NCBI RefSeq assembly: GCF_009671205.1
Contig: NZ_CP045309.1
Location: 3,038,001 to 3,102,000 of the forward strand
Source of the DNA: Micromonospora terminaliae
Lineage (GTDB): Bacteria; Actinomycetota; Actinomycetes; Mycobacteriales; Micromonosporaceae
Length of the DNA: 64,000 nt
Direction: 5' to 3'
Shown here: in pieces, positions 15,645-23,761 of the stretch
How positions within the stretch are numbered: the stretch's first letter is position 1
How the letters are laid out: the number at the start of each line of letters is the position of its first letter
Translations under genes and position numbers: made by a program
The notes under the pieces: generated by a model
Database searches by the model: none
Told to the model about the DNA's origin: nothing
What the model saw: the letters and a program-made list of their open reading frames with translations, nothing else

Positions 15645-15956
15645 GTGCGCCCCGAGCCCGGCGACCTGCTGCGCATCGACGGCCGCGCCTCGGTGCAGTT
15701 CGGTGGCGACCGAGCCCTGACCTTCCGGGTCGTCTCGGTCTGCCCCCGGTCGACGTACACCGGCTGGGTCTGGCTGACCGGATACGTCCTCGACCGGCGC
15801 GGCCAGGCGGTCGACCGGCGCAAGATCTTCGTCCAGCTCACCGGCCTGCTGAGGGTTCACACACCACCGCCAGCGCCGGGTGGTGTACCCCGACCGAGCC
15901 GGGCCGCCACTCCGCCGCCCGCGCGGCAGCGGTCCGCCGCCGTCCCGACTTGTTAG
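15645..15956 (+). CDS. Conserved-looking 103-residue protein, function unknown
   Basis: Begins at a GTG two bases after the stop of the DivIVA-like gene (TAG-CT-GTG), so translation is probably coupled. The N-terminal 70 residues look globular: EPGDLLRIDGRASVQFGGDR, then VVSVCPRSTYTGWVWLTGYV and DRRKIFVQLTGLLRV, a beta-rich pattern. The rest is Pro/Ala-rich. I cannot assign a family. Strong GC3 bias in this frame and the tight spacing support it being real. It may work with the DivIVA-like protein. Confidence 0.62.
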   Translation: MRPEPGDLLRIDGRASVQFGGDRALTFRVVSVCPRSTYTGWVWLTGYVLDRRGQAVDRRKIFVQLTGLLRVHTPPPAPGGVPRPSRAATPPPARQRSAAVPTC

Positions 15957-16069
15957 CGTGGGACGACGGAAGCGCCGGCGGGCGTCTCCGCACACCCCTC
16001 ACCCGACCGCACGGGCCGCGCACCCGTACGGCCGGGCGACGCGCAGCTGCTCGACCGGAGAGGGGTGCG

Positions 16070-17182
16070 ATGACCGGGGTGCCGGGCGACCACGACGGCG
16101 AGAGGGACGACACCAGTCCAGCGGCTGGCACCGGCGCAACCTCGGCGAACGGCCAGGTCCCGGACCGCCCGGAGGCGGCGCGGGACCGGTGGGAACAGTG
16201 GCTCACCCGGGCCCGGGAAGCCTGGACGGTCACACTACGCATCGCGAAGCGGTTGTGGACGGCGGTCCGGCCCATCCTGGACCAGATGCGGTGGCAGGAG
16301 GCGGAGGCCTCACCCGTGACGCTCGTCGACCGGCGGGTGGCGCCGACCCTGCTGGTGCCGGCGCTGGGGCAGGTGTACCACTTCGTCGTCCGGACCACCT
16401 TCACCTGGTCGTCCGACAACGCGCGGCCGGAGCTCTTCGGCTGGTACGTCGACCAGTTCCAGCCCCAGGCAATGCAGCGGCTGCGGCGCATCGCGGTCCG
16501 GTGCGCCGCGGAGATCCCGCCGGATCTCCCCCGGGCGTTCGCTCTCGCGCTGGACGATGCGATGACCGACGACGACGCCCTCCCCTGGCGCTACGGGCGT
16601 GGCGAGGTCACGTTCACCTGTGAGCCCGACGTGTCGGTCTACCTGGATGAGCCGGTCCGCAAGCTGCTGCAGCCGTACTGGGACAAGCGCATCGCCCTGG
16701 AGTGGAAGCGCGACCTTGAGCGCCGGCGCGCGGAGTACGCCGAGGAACAGCGTGGACGCCGGCCGGCGGAGGCACAGGACGGCGACTCCGGGCCAGCGGA
16801 GGCACAGGACAGCGGCACCGAGCCAGCGGAAACGCAGGACGGCGACACCGAGCCAGCAGAGGCACAGGACAGCAGCGCCGAGCCAGGGACGACACCGGAC
16901 GGCAGCACCGAGCCAGCGGAGGCACAGGACAGCAGCGCCGAGCCAGCGGCCGGGATGCCGGAGGCGCTCCGGGAGGAGCGCCCGCCGCGCCAGCGGGAGG
17001 CCGGGGCGGGGGGCGCGCGGCGGCGGCCCGACTCCCCGGCGGAGCAGTTCTACCCGCTCGAACCCTTCCCGCAGCCGCCCGCTCCGCGTCCCGCCCCAGG
17101 CCGGCGGCCGGCGACGGGGCAGCCGGGCGAGACCACGCCGGCGCCGGGCAACCCGGACAGTCCGGGGCCGGCCGACGCCTGA
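16070..17182 (+). CDS. Unknown protein with decapeptide repeats
   Basis: A 370-residue protein not recognised. Residues 1-40 are acidic and disordered. Residues 45-235 look folded: SPVTLVDRRVAPTLLVPALG, then VYHFVVRTTFTWSSDNARPE, then a long helix around WDKRIALEWKRDLERRRAEY. Residues 235-295 are six acidic ten-residue repeats (AEAQDSSAEP-like). The tail is Pro-rich. The ATG follows GGAGAGGGG. There is no signal peptide or membrane helix. Repeat-number change by slippage is likely because the units are 30 bp. No functional claim can be made. Confidence 0.72.
   Translation: MTGVPGDHDGERDDTSPAAGTGATSANGQVPDRPEAARDRWEQWLTRAREAWTVTLRIAKRLWTAVRPILDQMRWQEAEASPVTLVDRRVAPTLLVPALGQVYHFVVRTTFTWSSDNARPELFGWYVDQFQPQAMQRLRRIAVRCAAEIPPDLPRAFALALDDAMTDDDALPWRYGRGEVTFTCEPDVSVYLDEPVRKLLQPYWDKRIALEWKRDLERRRAEYAEEQRGRRPAEAQDGDSGPAEAQDSGTEPAETQDGDTEPAEAQDSSAEPGTTPDGSTEPAEAQDSSAEPAAGMPEALREERPPRQREAGAGGARRRPDSPAEQFYPLEPFPQPPAPRPAPGRRPATGQPGETTPAPGNPDSPGPADA
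16771..16950 (+). repeat. Six 30-bp tandem repeats inside a coding region
   Basis: Six in-frame 30-bp units beginning GGCACAGGAC (or variants AACGCAGGAC and GACACCGGAC) at 16771, 16801, 16831, 16861, 16891 and 16921. They encode a repeated acidic decapeptide of the form AEAQDSxxEP. Copies differ by a few bases, with the fifth the most diverged. The unit length is divisible by three, so gain or loss of copies would preserve the frame. Confidence 0.9.
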
Positions 17183-17202
17183 GCCGGTCGATCCTGAGCG
17201 GG

Positions 17203-19023
17203 TCAGGCGGCGAGCGACGCGTACCGGCCGGCGTGGTCGAGCAGGCTCTCGTGGGTGCCGGACTCGACGATCCGCCCGTGGTCGAGCACGGCGATCTGGT
17301 CGGCGTCGCGGACGGTGGAGAGGCGGTGCGCGATGGTGACCACGGTGCGGCCCCGGGCCAGCTCGTCGAAGGCGCGCTGCACGGCGCGCTCGGTCTCGGT
17401 GTCCAGCGCGCTGGTCGCCTCGTCCAGCACCAGGATCCGCGGGTCGCGCAGCAGCGTGCGGGCGATGGCGAGGCGCTGCTTCTCACCGCCGGAGAACCGG
17501 TGGCCACGCGAGCCGACCACCGTGTCGTACCCGTCGGGCAGCGCGGCGATCAGGTCGTGGATCTGCGCGGCGCGGACGGCGGCCTCGATGTCGGCGTCGG
17601 TGGCGTCCGGCTTCGCGTACCGGAGGTTCTCCCGCACGGTGGCGTGCAGCAGGTAGGTCTCCTGGCTGACCACGCCCACGACGGTGGCCAGGTCGGCCAG
17701 GCGCAGGTCGCGCAGGTCGACGCCGTCGATGGTGATCCGGCCGGCGTCGGGGTCGTGCAGCCGGCTGATCAGCGCGGCGAGGGTGCTCTTGCCGGAGCCG
17801 GTCTCGCCCACGAGGGCCAGGCTGGTGCCGGCCGGGACGTCCAGGCTCACGCCGGCCACGGCGGCGGTGTCGCTGCCCGGGTAGCTGAAGGTGACGTCGG
17901 AGAAGCGCAGGTGGCCGCGTACCCGGGCCGGGTCGAGGGCCACCGGCCGCGCCGGGTCGGCCACCTCGACGGGCAGGTCCAGGTATTCGAAGATCCGGGC
18001 GAACAGCGCCATCGAGGCGGTCAGCGAGACGCCGACGTTGAGCAGGCCCATGAGCGGCCGGAACAGGTTTCCCTGCAGCGCCGTGAAGGCGACCAGGGTG
18101 CCGATGGTGAGCGTGCCGGCGGTGCCGGGCAGGCCGGCGCTCAAATAGATGACGGCCGGGATGGCCGCGAAGATCACCGTCATGGAGGCCATCCGCCAGC
18201 GGCCGGCCAGCTCCGAGCGGAGTTCCAGGTCGACGAGGCGGGCCGAGGAGGCGGTGAACCGGTCGACCAGGGTCGCGGCGGCGCCGAGGGTCTTGGCCAG
18301 CTGCACGCCGCTGATCGACAGCCCCTCCTCGATGGTGACGTTGAGGTCGGCCAGTTCGCGCTGACGGCGGGCGGTGATCTCGCGGCGCAGCCGCGCCACG
18401 CGCCGGGTCAGCCAGATGGCGGGCGGCAGCACGACCACCGAGACGAGGGTGAGCCGCCAGCTCAGCGCGACCATGGCGATCACGGTGGCGACCACGGTGG
18501 TGAGGTTGGCGGCGATCGACGTGGCCGTGGAGGTGACCACGGCCTGCATGCCGCCGATGTCGTTGGTGATCCGCGACTGCACCTCGCCGGTGCGGGTGCG
18601 GACGAAGAAGCCGATCGACTGGCGTTGGAGGTGGGTGAACACGTCGGTGCGCAGCCGGTGCATGACCTCCTGGCCCACCCGGGTGGAGATCCAGGTCTGC
18701 GCCACGCCGAGCACGGCGGTGACCGCGGCCACCCCGACCATGCCCGCGACCAGCCAGGCCAGCAGGGTCAGGTCGCGCTCCGGCAGGGCCCGGTCGATGA
18801 CGGTACGCAGGAGGAACGGCGACGCCATCGCGATCACGGACGACGCCACGATGATCGCCACCACGGCGGCGAGGGGGCCGCGGTGGGCGGTGAAGAGGCC
18901 GCCGATCCGGCGCAGCGACACCTGGCGGGCCTGCGTCTTCTCGGCGGGGGTCACGGAGGTTCGGCCACCACCGCGGCCGTCACGGAATCCGTCCAAGGGG
19001 GTGCTCTCTTCCGTCGGGGACAT
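17203..19023 (-). CDS. ABC-type exporter, fused membrane and ATPase domains
   Basis: A 606-residue half-transporter of the MsbA/LmrA type. Residues about 45-330 form a six-helix domain (LAAVVAIIVASSVIAMASPF and following). The ATPase has Walker A GETGSGKST, Q-loop VVSQETYLLHATV, signature FSGGEKQRLAIARTLL, Walker [13 protein letters not shown] and switch IAHRLSTV, all intact. It would act as a homodimer or heterodimer exporting drugs or lipids. The ATG at 19023 is preferred over one 30 bp upstream because the AGGTAACC run is then correctly spaced. It is divergent from a MarR gene and shares a palindrome with it, so repression by that MarR protein is likely. Confidence 0.9.
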   Translation of the reverse strand: MSPTEESTPLDGFRDGRGGGRTSVTPAEKTQARQVSLRRIGGLFTAHRGPLAAVVAIIVASSVIAMASPFLLRTVIDRALPERDLTLLAWLVAGMVGVAAVTAVLGVAQTWISTRVGQEVMHRLRTDVFTHLQRQSIGFFVRTRTGEVQSRITNDIGGMQAVVTSTATSIAANLTTVVATVIAMVALSWRLTLVSVVVLPPAIWLTRRVARLRREITARRQRELADLNVTIEEGLSISGVQLAKTLGAAATLVDRFTASSARLVDLELRSELAGRWRMASMTVIFAAIPAVIYLSAGLPGTAGTLTIGTLVAFTALQGNLFRPLMGLLNVGVSLTASMALFARIFEYLDLPVEVADPARPVALDPARVRGHLRFSDVTFSYPGSDTAAVAGVSLDVPAGTSLALVGETGSGKSTLAALISRLHDPDAGRITIDGVDLRDLRLADLATVVGVVSQETYLLHATVRENLRYAKPDATDADIEAAVRAAQIHDLIAALPDGYDTVVGSRGHRFSGGEKQRLAIARTLLRDPRILVLDEATSALDTETERAVQRAFDELARGRTVVTIAHRLSTVRDADQIAVLDHGRIVESGTHESLLDHAGRYASLAA

Positions 19024-19032
19024 TGCTGAGGT

Positions 19033-19049
19033 TACCTCATCATGAGGTA
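19033..19049. promoter_or_regulatory. MarR-type palindromic operator
   Basis: TACCTCAT-C-ATGAGGTA is a perfect inverted repeat with 8-base arms and one central base. It lies in the 34-bp gap between the divergent start codons of the exporter and the MarR regulator, overlapping the ribosome-binding purines of both. Length and symmetry suit a MarR dimer. The overlapping TGAGGTTACCTCA just to the left may be a half-site. Confidence 0.72.
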
Positions 19050-19057
19050 GCAACAGT

Positions 19058-19501
19058 ATGTGCTGCTACCGTATTCCGGTGACCGGCAGCGACGACGAGG
19101 AGAGCCTGGCCGAGACGTTCTGGGCGGTGGCCCGGCGGCTGCGCCACCAGTCCAAGCGCACCCTCGAACCCTGGGAGATCAACCCGGGGCACGCCCGGGC
19201 GCTCGCCGTGCTCACGCGGCACGGAGCGGTACGGCTCAGCACGCTCGCCGAGCACCTGCACATCGCGCCCCGCTCCGCCACCGAGGTCGTCGACGGCCTG
19301 GCGGAACGCGGGCTGGTCGAGCGGCGGCCCGACCCGGTGGACCGACGGGCCACCCTGGTCGCGCTCACCGGGGAGGGCGAACGGGTCGGCGAGGCCATCC
19401 GGGTGGCCCGGGCCGCCGAGGCGGAACGGTTCTTCGGCGCCCTCGACCCGGCCGACCGGGACGAGCTGACCCGGATCCTGCGCCGGTTGCGCGACGACTG
19501 A
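19058..19501 (+). CDS. MarR-family regulator
   Basis: A 147-residue winged-helix protein. The core is EPWEINPGHARALAVLTRHG, then RLSTLAEHLHIAPRSATEVV with the wing GLVERRPDPVDRRATLVALT, which is the classic MarR DxRxxxLxLT pattern. ATG 19058 has GAGG ten bases upstream; a GTG 21 bp later is possible but has no ribosome site. It is divergent from the ABC exporter over a shared palindrome, which suggests a substrate-induced efflux switch. Confidence 0.9.
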   Translation: MCCYRIPVTGSDDEESLAETFWAVARRLRHQSKRTLEPWEINPGHARALAVLTRHGAVRLSTLAEHLHIAPRSATEVVDGLAERGLVERRPDPVDRRATLVALTGEGERVGEAIRVARAAEAERFFGALDPADRDELTRILRRLRDD

Positions 19502-19523
19502 CCGGCAACGCCGGCGGCCGGGC

Positions 19524-19561
19524 TCACAGGCTGCCGCCGGGGTCACAGGCTGCCGCCGGGG
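19524..19561. repeat. 19-bp tandem duplication
   Basis: The unit TCACAGGCTGCCGCCGGGG is present twice, exactly and without spacing, in the short region between the convergent MarR and TetR genes. It is non-coding. A second tandem duplication lies 60 bp to the right. Confidence 0.85.
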
Positions 19562-19620
19562 AGCGCCAGGGGCTACGCCGGCACGGACGGGTCAGCGCCG
19601 ACGGGTGCGCCGCACGCCGG

Positions 19621-19660
19621 GATCAGCGCAGGCCGGCAGCGCTCAGCGCAGGCCGGCGGC
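19621..19660. repeat. 20-bp tandem duplication across the TetR stop codon
   Basis: Two adjacent 20-base units, both containing TCAGCGCAGGCCGGC, cover 19621-19640 and 19641-19660. The TetR gene's stop lies in the right-hand copy, so the left copy looks like a duplication of the last codons plus stop. There is no obvious functional consequence. Confidence 0.75.
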
Positions 19661-20269
19661 GATGGCGTCGACCAGCAGCGCCCCGATGGTGCGGGCCAGG
19701 GTGGCCCGGGCCGCCGCCACATCGAGGCCCATGGCGTCGCGCATCATGGCCCAGGCCGCCCAGGTGCAGGCCACGGTCAGCGCGTCCAGCAACTGCTCGC
19801 GCCCCTCCCCCGCGTGCGCCAACTCGGGTTCGAAGACCTGCTCGATCTCGTGGCGCACCCGCGCGATGGCCGCCTCGCGGTTGCGCCGCAACTGCGGCGA
19901 GAACGGCTCCCGCAGCGCCGAGGCGCGCGCCGAGGGCGCCAGCACCTCCAGCATCTCGGCCCGCTGGTCGCAGAACTCCGCGATCCGGCGGGTGAGCGGC
20001 AGCTCGGGCGGGATCGGCTGCCAGTGTGCGTCCAGCCGCTCGCCGACCCGCAGCCCGGTCGCGGCGAACAGGGTCTCCATGTCCTTGAAGTTGGTCCAGA
20101 GGGTGCGCAGGGACACCCCGGCCCGCTCGGCGATCCGCTCCCCGGTGGGCCGCAGGTCGCCCTCGTCGATGAGCGCCAGGTGCGCCTCGACGATGGCGGC
20201 CCGGGTCCGCTCGGCCCGCGCCGACCGGCCGTCCACCCGCGCCGGCACGTCGGCGTCCACCTCGATCAT
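19643..20269 (-). CDS. TetR-family regulator
   Basis: A 208-residue TetR-like protein. Its DNA-binding region is RAERTRAAIVEAHLALIDEG, then LRPTGERIAERAGVSLRTLW, with TNFKDMETLFAATG as the conserved exit helix. The remainder is an all-helical regulatory domain. ATG 20269 has a GGGGCGG run upstream. The gene lies downstream of and in line with the branched-chain amino-acid transporter genes but is separated from them by a 22-bp palindrome, so it is probably transcribed separately. Whether it regulates that operon is unknown. Confidence 0.85.
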   Translation of the reverse strand: MIEVDADVPARVDGRSARAERTRAAIVEAHLALIDEGDLRPTGERIAERAGVSLRTLWTNFKDMETLFAATGLRVGERLDAHWQPIPPELPLTRRIAEFCDQRAEMLEVLAPSARASALREPFSPQLRRNREAAIARVRHEIEQVFEPELAHAGEGREQLLDALTVACTWAAWAMMRDAMGLDVAAARATLARTIGALLVDAIAAGLR

Positions 20270-20365
20270 GCGACCGCCCCCTGTGCGTAGCTGCTGGCCG
20301 GCGCGGCCCGCCCGCCCCGGTGGCGTCACGCCGGAATGCTGAACTCTACGTGCGCGGCGCCGGGC

Positions 20366-20387
20366 GGCCGTCACCGCGGTGACGGCC
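20366..20387 (-). terminator. Palindromic terminator-like hairpin after liv operon
   Basis: GGCCGTCACCG and CGGTGACGGCC form a perfect 22-bp palindrome that can fold as a nine-base-pair stem with a four-base loop. It begins 15 bp after the stop of the substrate-binding gene and 97 bp before the TetR start. There is no U-tract, as is usual in actinomycetes. A protein-binding site is the alternative. Confidence 0.5.
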
Positions 20388-20401
20388 ACCCGGCACGCGG
20401 G

Positions 20402-21673
20402 TCAGGTCGTCGGAATGGCGTCGGCCGGCGGGGTGGCGGGCGCCTCGGTGAACTCGGTGACGGCGGCGTCGCCGTCGTCGGTGGTGTACGTGGGGCCGAA
20501 GTACGCCTGCGCGCCGTTCTGGACCTTGTTCAGGCGCACCCCGCTGTAGCCGGCGTGCACGTCGTCGCTGTACCGGAACGGGGTGAGGCCCGGCCCGCGG
20601 AAGCCGCCCTTCTGCACGGCCTCGACCAGCTTCTCCCGGGTCGGGTCCTTGCCGGCGGCGAGCAGCGCCTGCACGAACGTGTACGCCATCGAGTAGCCGT
20701 AGATCGCGTTGCCGTCGATGGGGTTGGCCGAGTTGTACTTCTGGTGGATCTTGGTGAACTCCTGGATCCACGGGTTGGCCGTGTCACCGACCATGGGCAG
20801 GTAGTTGTCGGCCACCATGCCCTCGAGGATCACCTTCTTGTCGCCGAGCTGGTTGGACAGCGTCGTGTAGTCGGCGCCCACGTTGGACACCACCCACTGC
20901 GCCCGGAACCCCTGCCCGGCGGCCTGGCCCATGGCCAGCGCCGTGAAGCCCGGGATGCTCGCCGAGATCACCACCTGGCAGCCGGCCGCCTTGAGCGCCC
21001 CGATGGCCGGGCCGACCTGCTGGTTGGTGGTGGTGTAGGTCTGCTTCGCCGCCACCGGCCCGAGAACCTTCTCCACCCCGGCCAGGGAGTCGCGCCCGAA
21101 GTCGTCGTTCTGCCCGAAGTGGCAGACCTTGGCGCCGGGGAACTGCTGCTTCACCCAGGTGGCGAGGATCTTGCCCTCGACCGTGTAGTCGGGCTGCCAG
21201 CCGAAGGTCGTCGGGTACTTGTCCGGCTGGTTCCAGTTGCGGCTGCCGGAGGAGACGAACAGGTCCGGCACCTTCTGGGTCTTCACGAACTCCAGCACGT
21301 TGGTGTGGGTGGGGGTGCCCAGCCCGCCGAGGAGCGCGAAGACCTTGTCGTCGAGCACCAGCTTGCGGACCACGTTCTCGGTGTTGGCCGGGTTGTAGCC
21401 GTCGTCCATGACCTTGTAGACGATCTTCCGGCCGTTCACCCCGCCCTTGCTGTTGACGTGCTCGAAGTACGCCTTCGTGGCGGCGGAGATCTTCGAGTAA
21501 CCGGGCGCGGCGGGGCCGGTGAGCGGCTGGTGGGTGCCGATGACGATCTCGGTGTCGGTGACGCCGGGGACGTTCTCGGCGGCCTGCTTCGCGTCGTCGG
21601 CGCAGGCCGGCACGGCGGCCAGCAGGGCGAGGCCGGTGGCGGCCGCGAGTATGCGGCGGGTGGTGGGACGCAT
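20402..21673 (-). CDS. Branched-chain amino-acid-type ABC substrate-binding lipoprotein
   Basis: A 423-residue type I periplasmic-binding protein. The signal peptide ends in a lipobox (AAVPAC, Cys24). The mature part has VIGTHQPLTGPAAPGYSKI, VNGRKIVYKVMDDGYNPANT, LFVSSGSRNWNQ and VISASIPGFTALAMGQAAGQ, which is the LivJ/urea/amide-binding pattern. It is lipid-anchored on the outer face of the membrane. It is the last gene of a five-gene leftward operon with all permease and ATPase partners. The ligand may be an amino acid, amide or aromatic acid; the sequence alone does not decide. Confidence 0.9.
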   Translation of the reverse strand: MRPTTRRILAAATGLALLAAVPACADDAKQAAENVPGVTDTEIVIGTHQPLTGPAAPGYSKISAATKAYFEHVNSKGGVNGRKIVYKVMDDGYNPANTENVVRKLVLDDKVFALLGGLGTPTHTNVLEFVKTQKVPDLFVSSGSRNWNQPDKYPTTFGWQPDYTVEGKILATWVKQQFPGAKVCHFGQNDDFGRDSLAGVEKVLGPVAAKQTYTTTNQQVGPAIGALKAAGCQVVISASIPGFTALAMGQAAGQGFRAQWVVSNVGADYTTLSNQLGDKKVILEGMVADNYLPMVGDTANPWIQEFTKIHQKYNSANPIDGNAIYGYSMAYTFVQALLAAGKDPTREKLVEAVQKGGFRGPGLTPFRYSDDVHAGYSGVRLNKVQNGAQAYFGPTYTTDDGDAAVTEFTEAPATPPADAIPTT

Positions 21674-21724
21674 GGTTCTCCATTCCGGTGCGGCGGTGCG
21701 AACGGGTGGGTGGAACCGGGGTGG

Positions 21725-22858
21725 TCAGTGCGCGCGGCGGCGGGCCCGCAGCCGGGCGGCGAGGGTACGGACGGCGCCGTGCAGCCCGCCCGGTGCGGCG
21801 AGCATGACGACGATGAGGATGAGGCCGAACACGGCCAGCGCGAGGTTGCCCTCCAGTCGCTGGGCCAGGCCGGACGGCAGGCTGAACGTCTCGGTGAGCA
21901 GGCTCGGCAGGTCCTGCAGCGCGACGAGCAGCACCGCGCCCCAGACGGCGCCGGCGAGGCTGCCGAGCCCCCCGATGACGATGGCCATGAGCAGGAACAG
22001 GGACAGCTCCAGGGGGAACTTGCCGGGCGCCACCGTGGCGGTGAGCACCGCGTACACGCCGCCGCCGAGGCCGGCGCAGCCGGCGCTGACCACGAAGGCG
22101 AGCACCTGGGTGCGGGCGACGTGGATGCCGGCGAGCCGGGCGGCCACCTCGTCGTCCCGTACGGCGCGCAGCGACCGGCCGAACCGGCTGCGCACCAGGT
22201 TGGCCAGGAGCAGCACGGTCAGCAGCGCGGCGAGCAGCGCGATCCAGGCCAGCCACCGTTCCGGCTGGAAGTAGGCGCCGAGGAACGCCGGCGGGGTCTC
22301 GGCGGGGAAGCGCAGCCCCTGCTCGCCGTTGAACACCCCGGTGAAGATGGTGCTGATTGCCGGCACCAGCGTTGCCACGGCGAGGGTCACGCCGGCCAGG
22401 TACGGGCCGCGCAGCCGGGCCGCCGCCAGCCCGATGACCAGCCCGGCCAGCGCGGTCGCCGCCACGGCGGCCAGCAGCGACAGCGGCAGGATCCACCGCC
22501 CCTGCACGCCCCGCTCGTCGAACGCCCGCTGCACCAGCGCCACGGTGTAGGCGCCGGTGGCCATGAGCGCCCCGTGCCCCAGGGAGAGCTGGCCGTTGAG
22601 CCCGACCAGCACGGTGTAGCCGGCGGTGACGCAGAGGAACGCGCAGACCCGGGCCACCTGCAGGTTCTGGTAGGGCGCGAGCTGGTTGGTGAGCAGCACG
22701 ACCAGCGTGCCCGCGAGCACCGCCCCGGCCAGGTGGCGCAGCAGGGTCGACCCGCGCGGGCCGGCGGCGGCGGGCGCGCCGGGCAGCAGCCGGCGCAGCG
22801 GGGACGGCCCGGCGGGCCGGTCCACCCCGGACCGGGCGGAGGGGCGGGTGGCGGTCAC
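21725..22858 (-). CDS. livM: Branched-chain amino-acid-type ABC permease LivM
   Basis: A 377-residue integral membrane protein with about nine hydrophobic helices after a basic, Pro-rich 45-residue N-terminus. Family markers are LVGLNGQLSLGHGALMATGA in the first third and GRSLRAVRDDEVAARLAGIH, the coupling loop, later, then VIGGLGSLAGAVWGAVLLV. The GTG start overlaps the stop of the LivH gene (GTGA), so it is translationally coupled. It pairs with LivH to form the channel. Confidence 0.9.
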   Translation of the reverse strand: MTATRPSARSGVDRPAGPSPLRRLLPGAPAAAGPRGSTLLRHLAGAVLAGTLVVLLTNQLAPYQNLQVARVCAFLCVTAGYTVLVGLNGQLSLGHGALMATGAYTVALVQRAFDERGVQGRWILPLSLLAAVAATALAGLVIGLAAARLRGPYLAGVTLAVATLVPAISTIFTGVFNGEQGLRFPAETPPAFLGAYFQPERWLAWIALLAALLTVLLLANLVRSRFGRSLRAVRDDEVAARLAGIHVARTQVLAFVVSAGCAGLGGGVYAVLTATVAPGKFPLELSLFLLMAIVIGGLGSLAGAVWGAVLLVALQDLPSLLTETFSLPSGLAQRLEGNLALAVFGLILIVVMLAAPGGLHGAVRTLAARLRARRRAH

Positions 22859-23733
22859 ACGTGCCTCGCTCTCGCGCTGGAGAAGAGCCCGCCGGGGCGG
22901 ACCAGGAGGACGGCCAGCAGCAGCACCAGGACGGCCAGCGGGGTGGTGTCCGGGCCCAGGTAGCCGGTGACGTACGAGAGGATGAGGCCGACCAGCAGGC
23001 CGCCGACGACCGCACCGGCCGGGCTGTCCAGGCCGCCGACCACGGCGGCGGTGAACGCGACGACGAACACCAGGTCCATGGCGTGCGGGTGCAGGCCCAG
23101 CCCGGTGGGCACGACGAGCATCCCGGCGAGCGCGCCGACCGCCGCGGCGAGGGCCCAGCCGAGGGTGAGCATGCGGCCCACGTCGACGCCGAGCAGCCGG
23201 GACACCTCGGGGGCGAACGCGGCGGCCCGCATCCGCAGGCCGATCGGCGTACGGGTGAACAGCAGCGCCAGCAGCACCACGACCACGAGCACCGCGCCGA
23301 GCACCCACAGGTCGTACGGGGACAGTGCGGCGATCCCGCCGAGGGTGAGCGCGTCGGTGTCGAACGGCGCGGGCGCCGGCCGGTAGCCGTTGCCGAAGAC
23401 CATGCCGAGCACCGCCTGGATGAGCAGCACGAGGCCGAGCGCGACGATCACCTCGTTGAGCGGGTTGGCGTGCCCGACGAAGCGCATGAGCACCCGTTCG
23501 ACGAGTGCGCCCAGCAGCAGGCCGGCCAGCACGGCGGCGCCCAAGCCCACCCAGTAGGAGCCGGTCGCCGAGGCGACCGCGTAGCCGACGTACGCCGTGG
23601 CCACGGCCATCGCGCCCTGGGCGAAGTTGACCACCCGGGCGGCCCGCCAGATGAGCACCAGGGCCAGGGCGAACGCAGCGTAGACCGCGCCGGTGGAGAG
23701 CCCGCCGAAGGTGAGGAACAAGAACCGGTCCAA
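22855..23733 (-). CDS. livH: Branched-chain amino-acid-type ABC permease LivH
   Basis: A 292-residue membrane protein of the LivH type: LTFGGLSTGAVYAAFALALV, NFAQGAMAVATAYVGYAV, a NPLNEVIVALGLVLL segment, the coupling motif GLRMRAAAFAPEVSRLLGVD and VVGGLDSPAGAVVGGLLVGL. The start codon is TTG, supported by AGGAAGG eight bases upstream and by the conserved N-terminus. It lies between LivF (28 bp upstream) and LivM (4-bp overlap). Confidence 0.9.
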   Translation of the reverse strand: MDRFLFLTFGGLSTGAVYAAFALALVLIWRAARVVNFAQGAMAVATAYVGYAVASATGSYWVGLGAAVLAGLLLGALVERVLMRFVGHANPLNEVIVALGLVLLIQAVLGMVFGNGYRPAPAPFDTDALTLGGIAALSPYDLWVLGAVLVVVVLLALLFTRTPIGLRMRAAAFAPEVSRLLGVDVGRMLTLGWALAAAVGALAGMLVVPTGLGLHPHAMDLVFVVAFTAAVVGGLDSPAGAVVGGLLVGLILSYVTGYLGPDTTPLAVLVLLLAVLLVRPGGLFSSARARHV

Positions 23734-23761
23734 TCGCGGATCCTTCCTGCTCGCCGGGCCG

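Noticed and set aside
20366..20387. 22-bp palindrome considered as a TetR operator
   Set aside because: It lies just after the liv operon and almost 100 bp before the TetR start, so a terminator hairpin is the simpler reading, though not proven.
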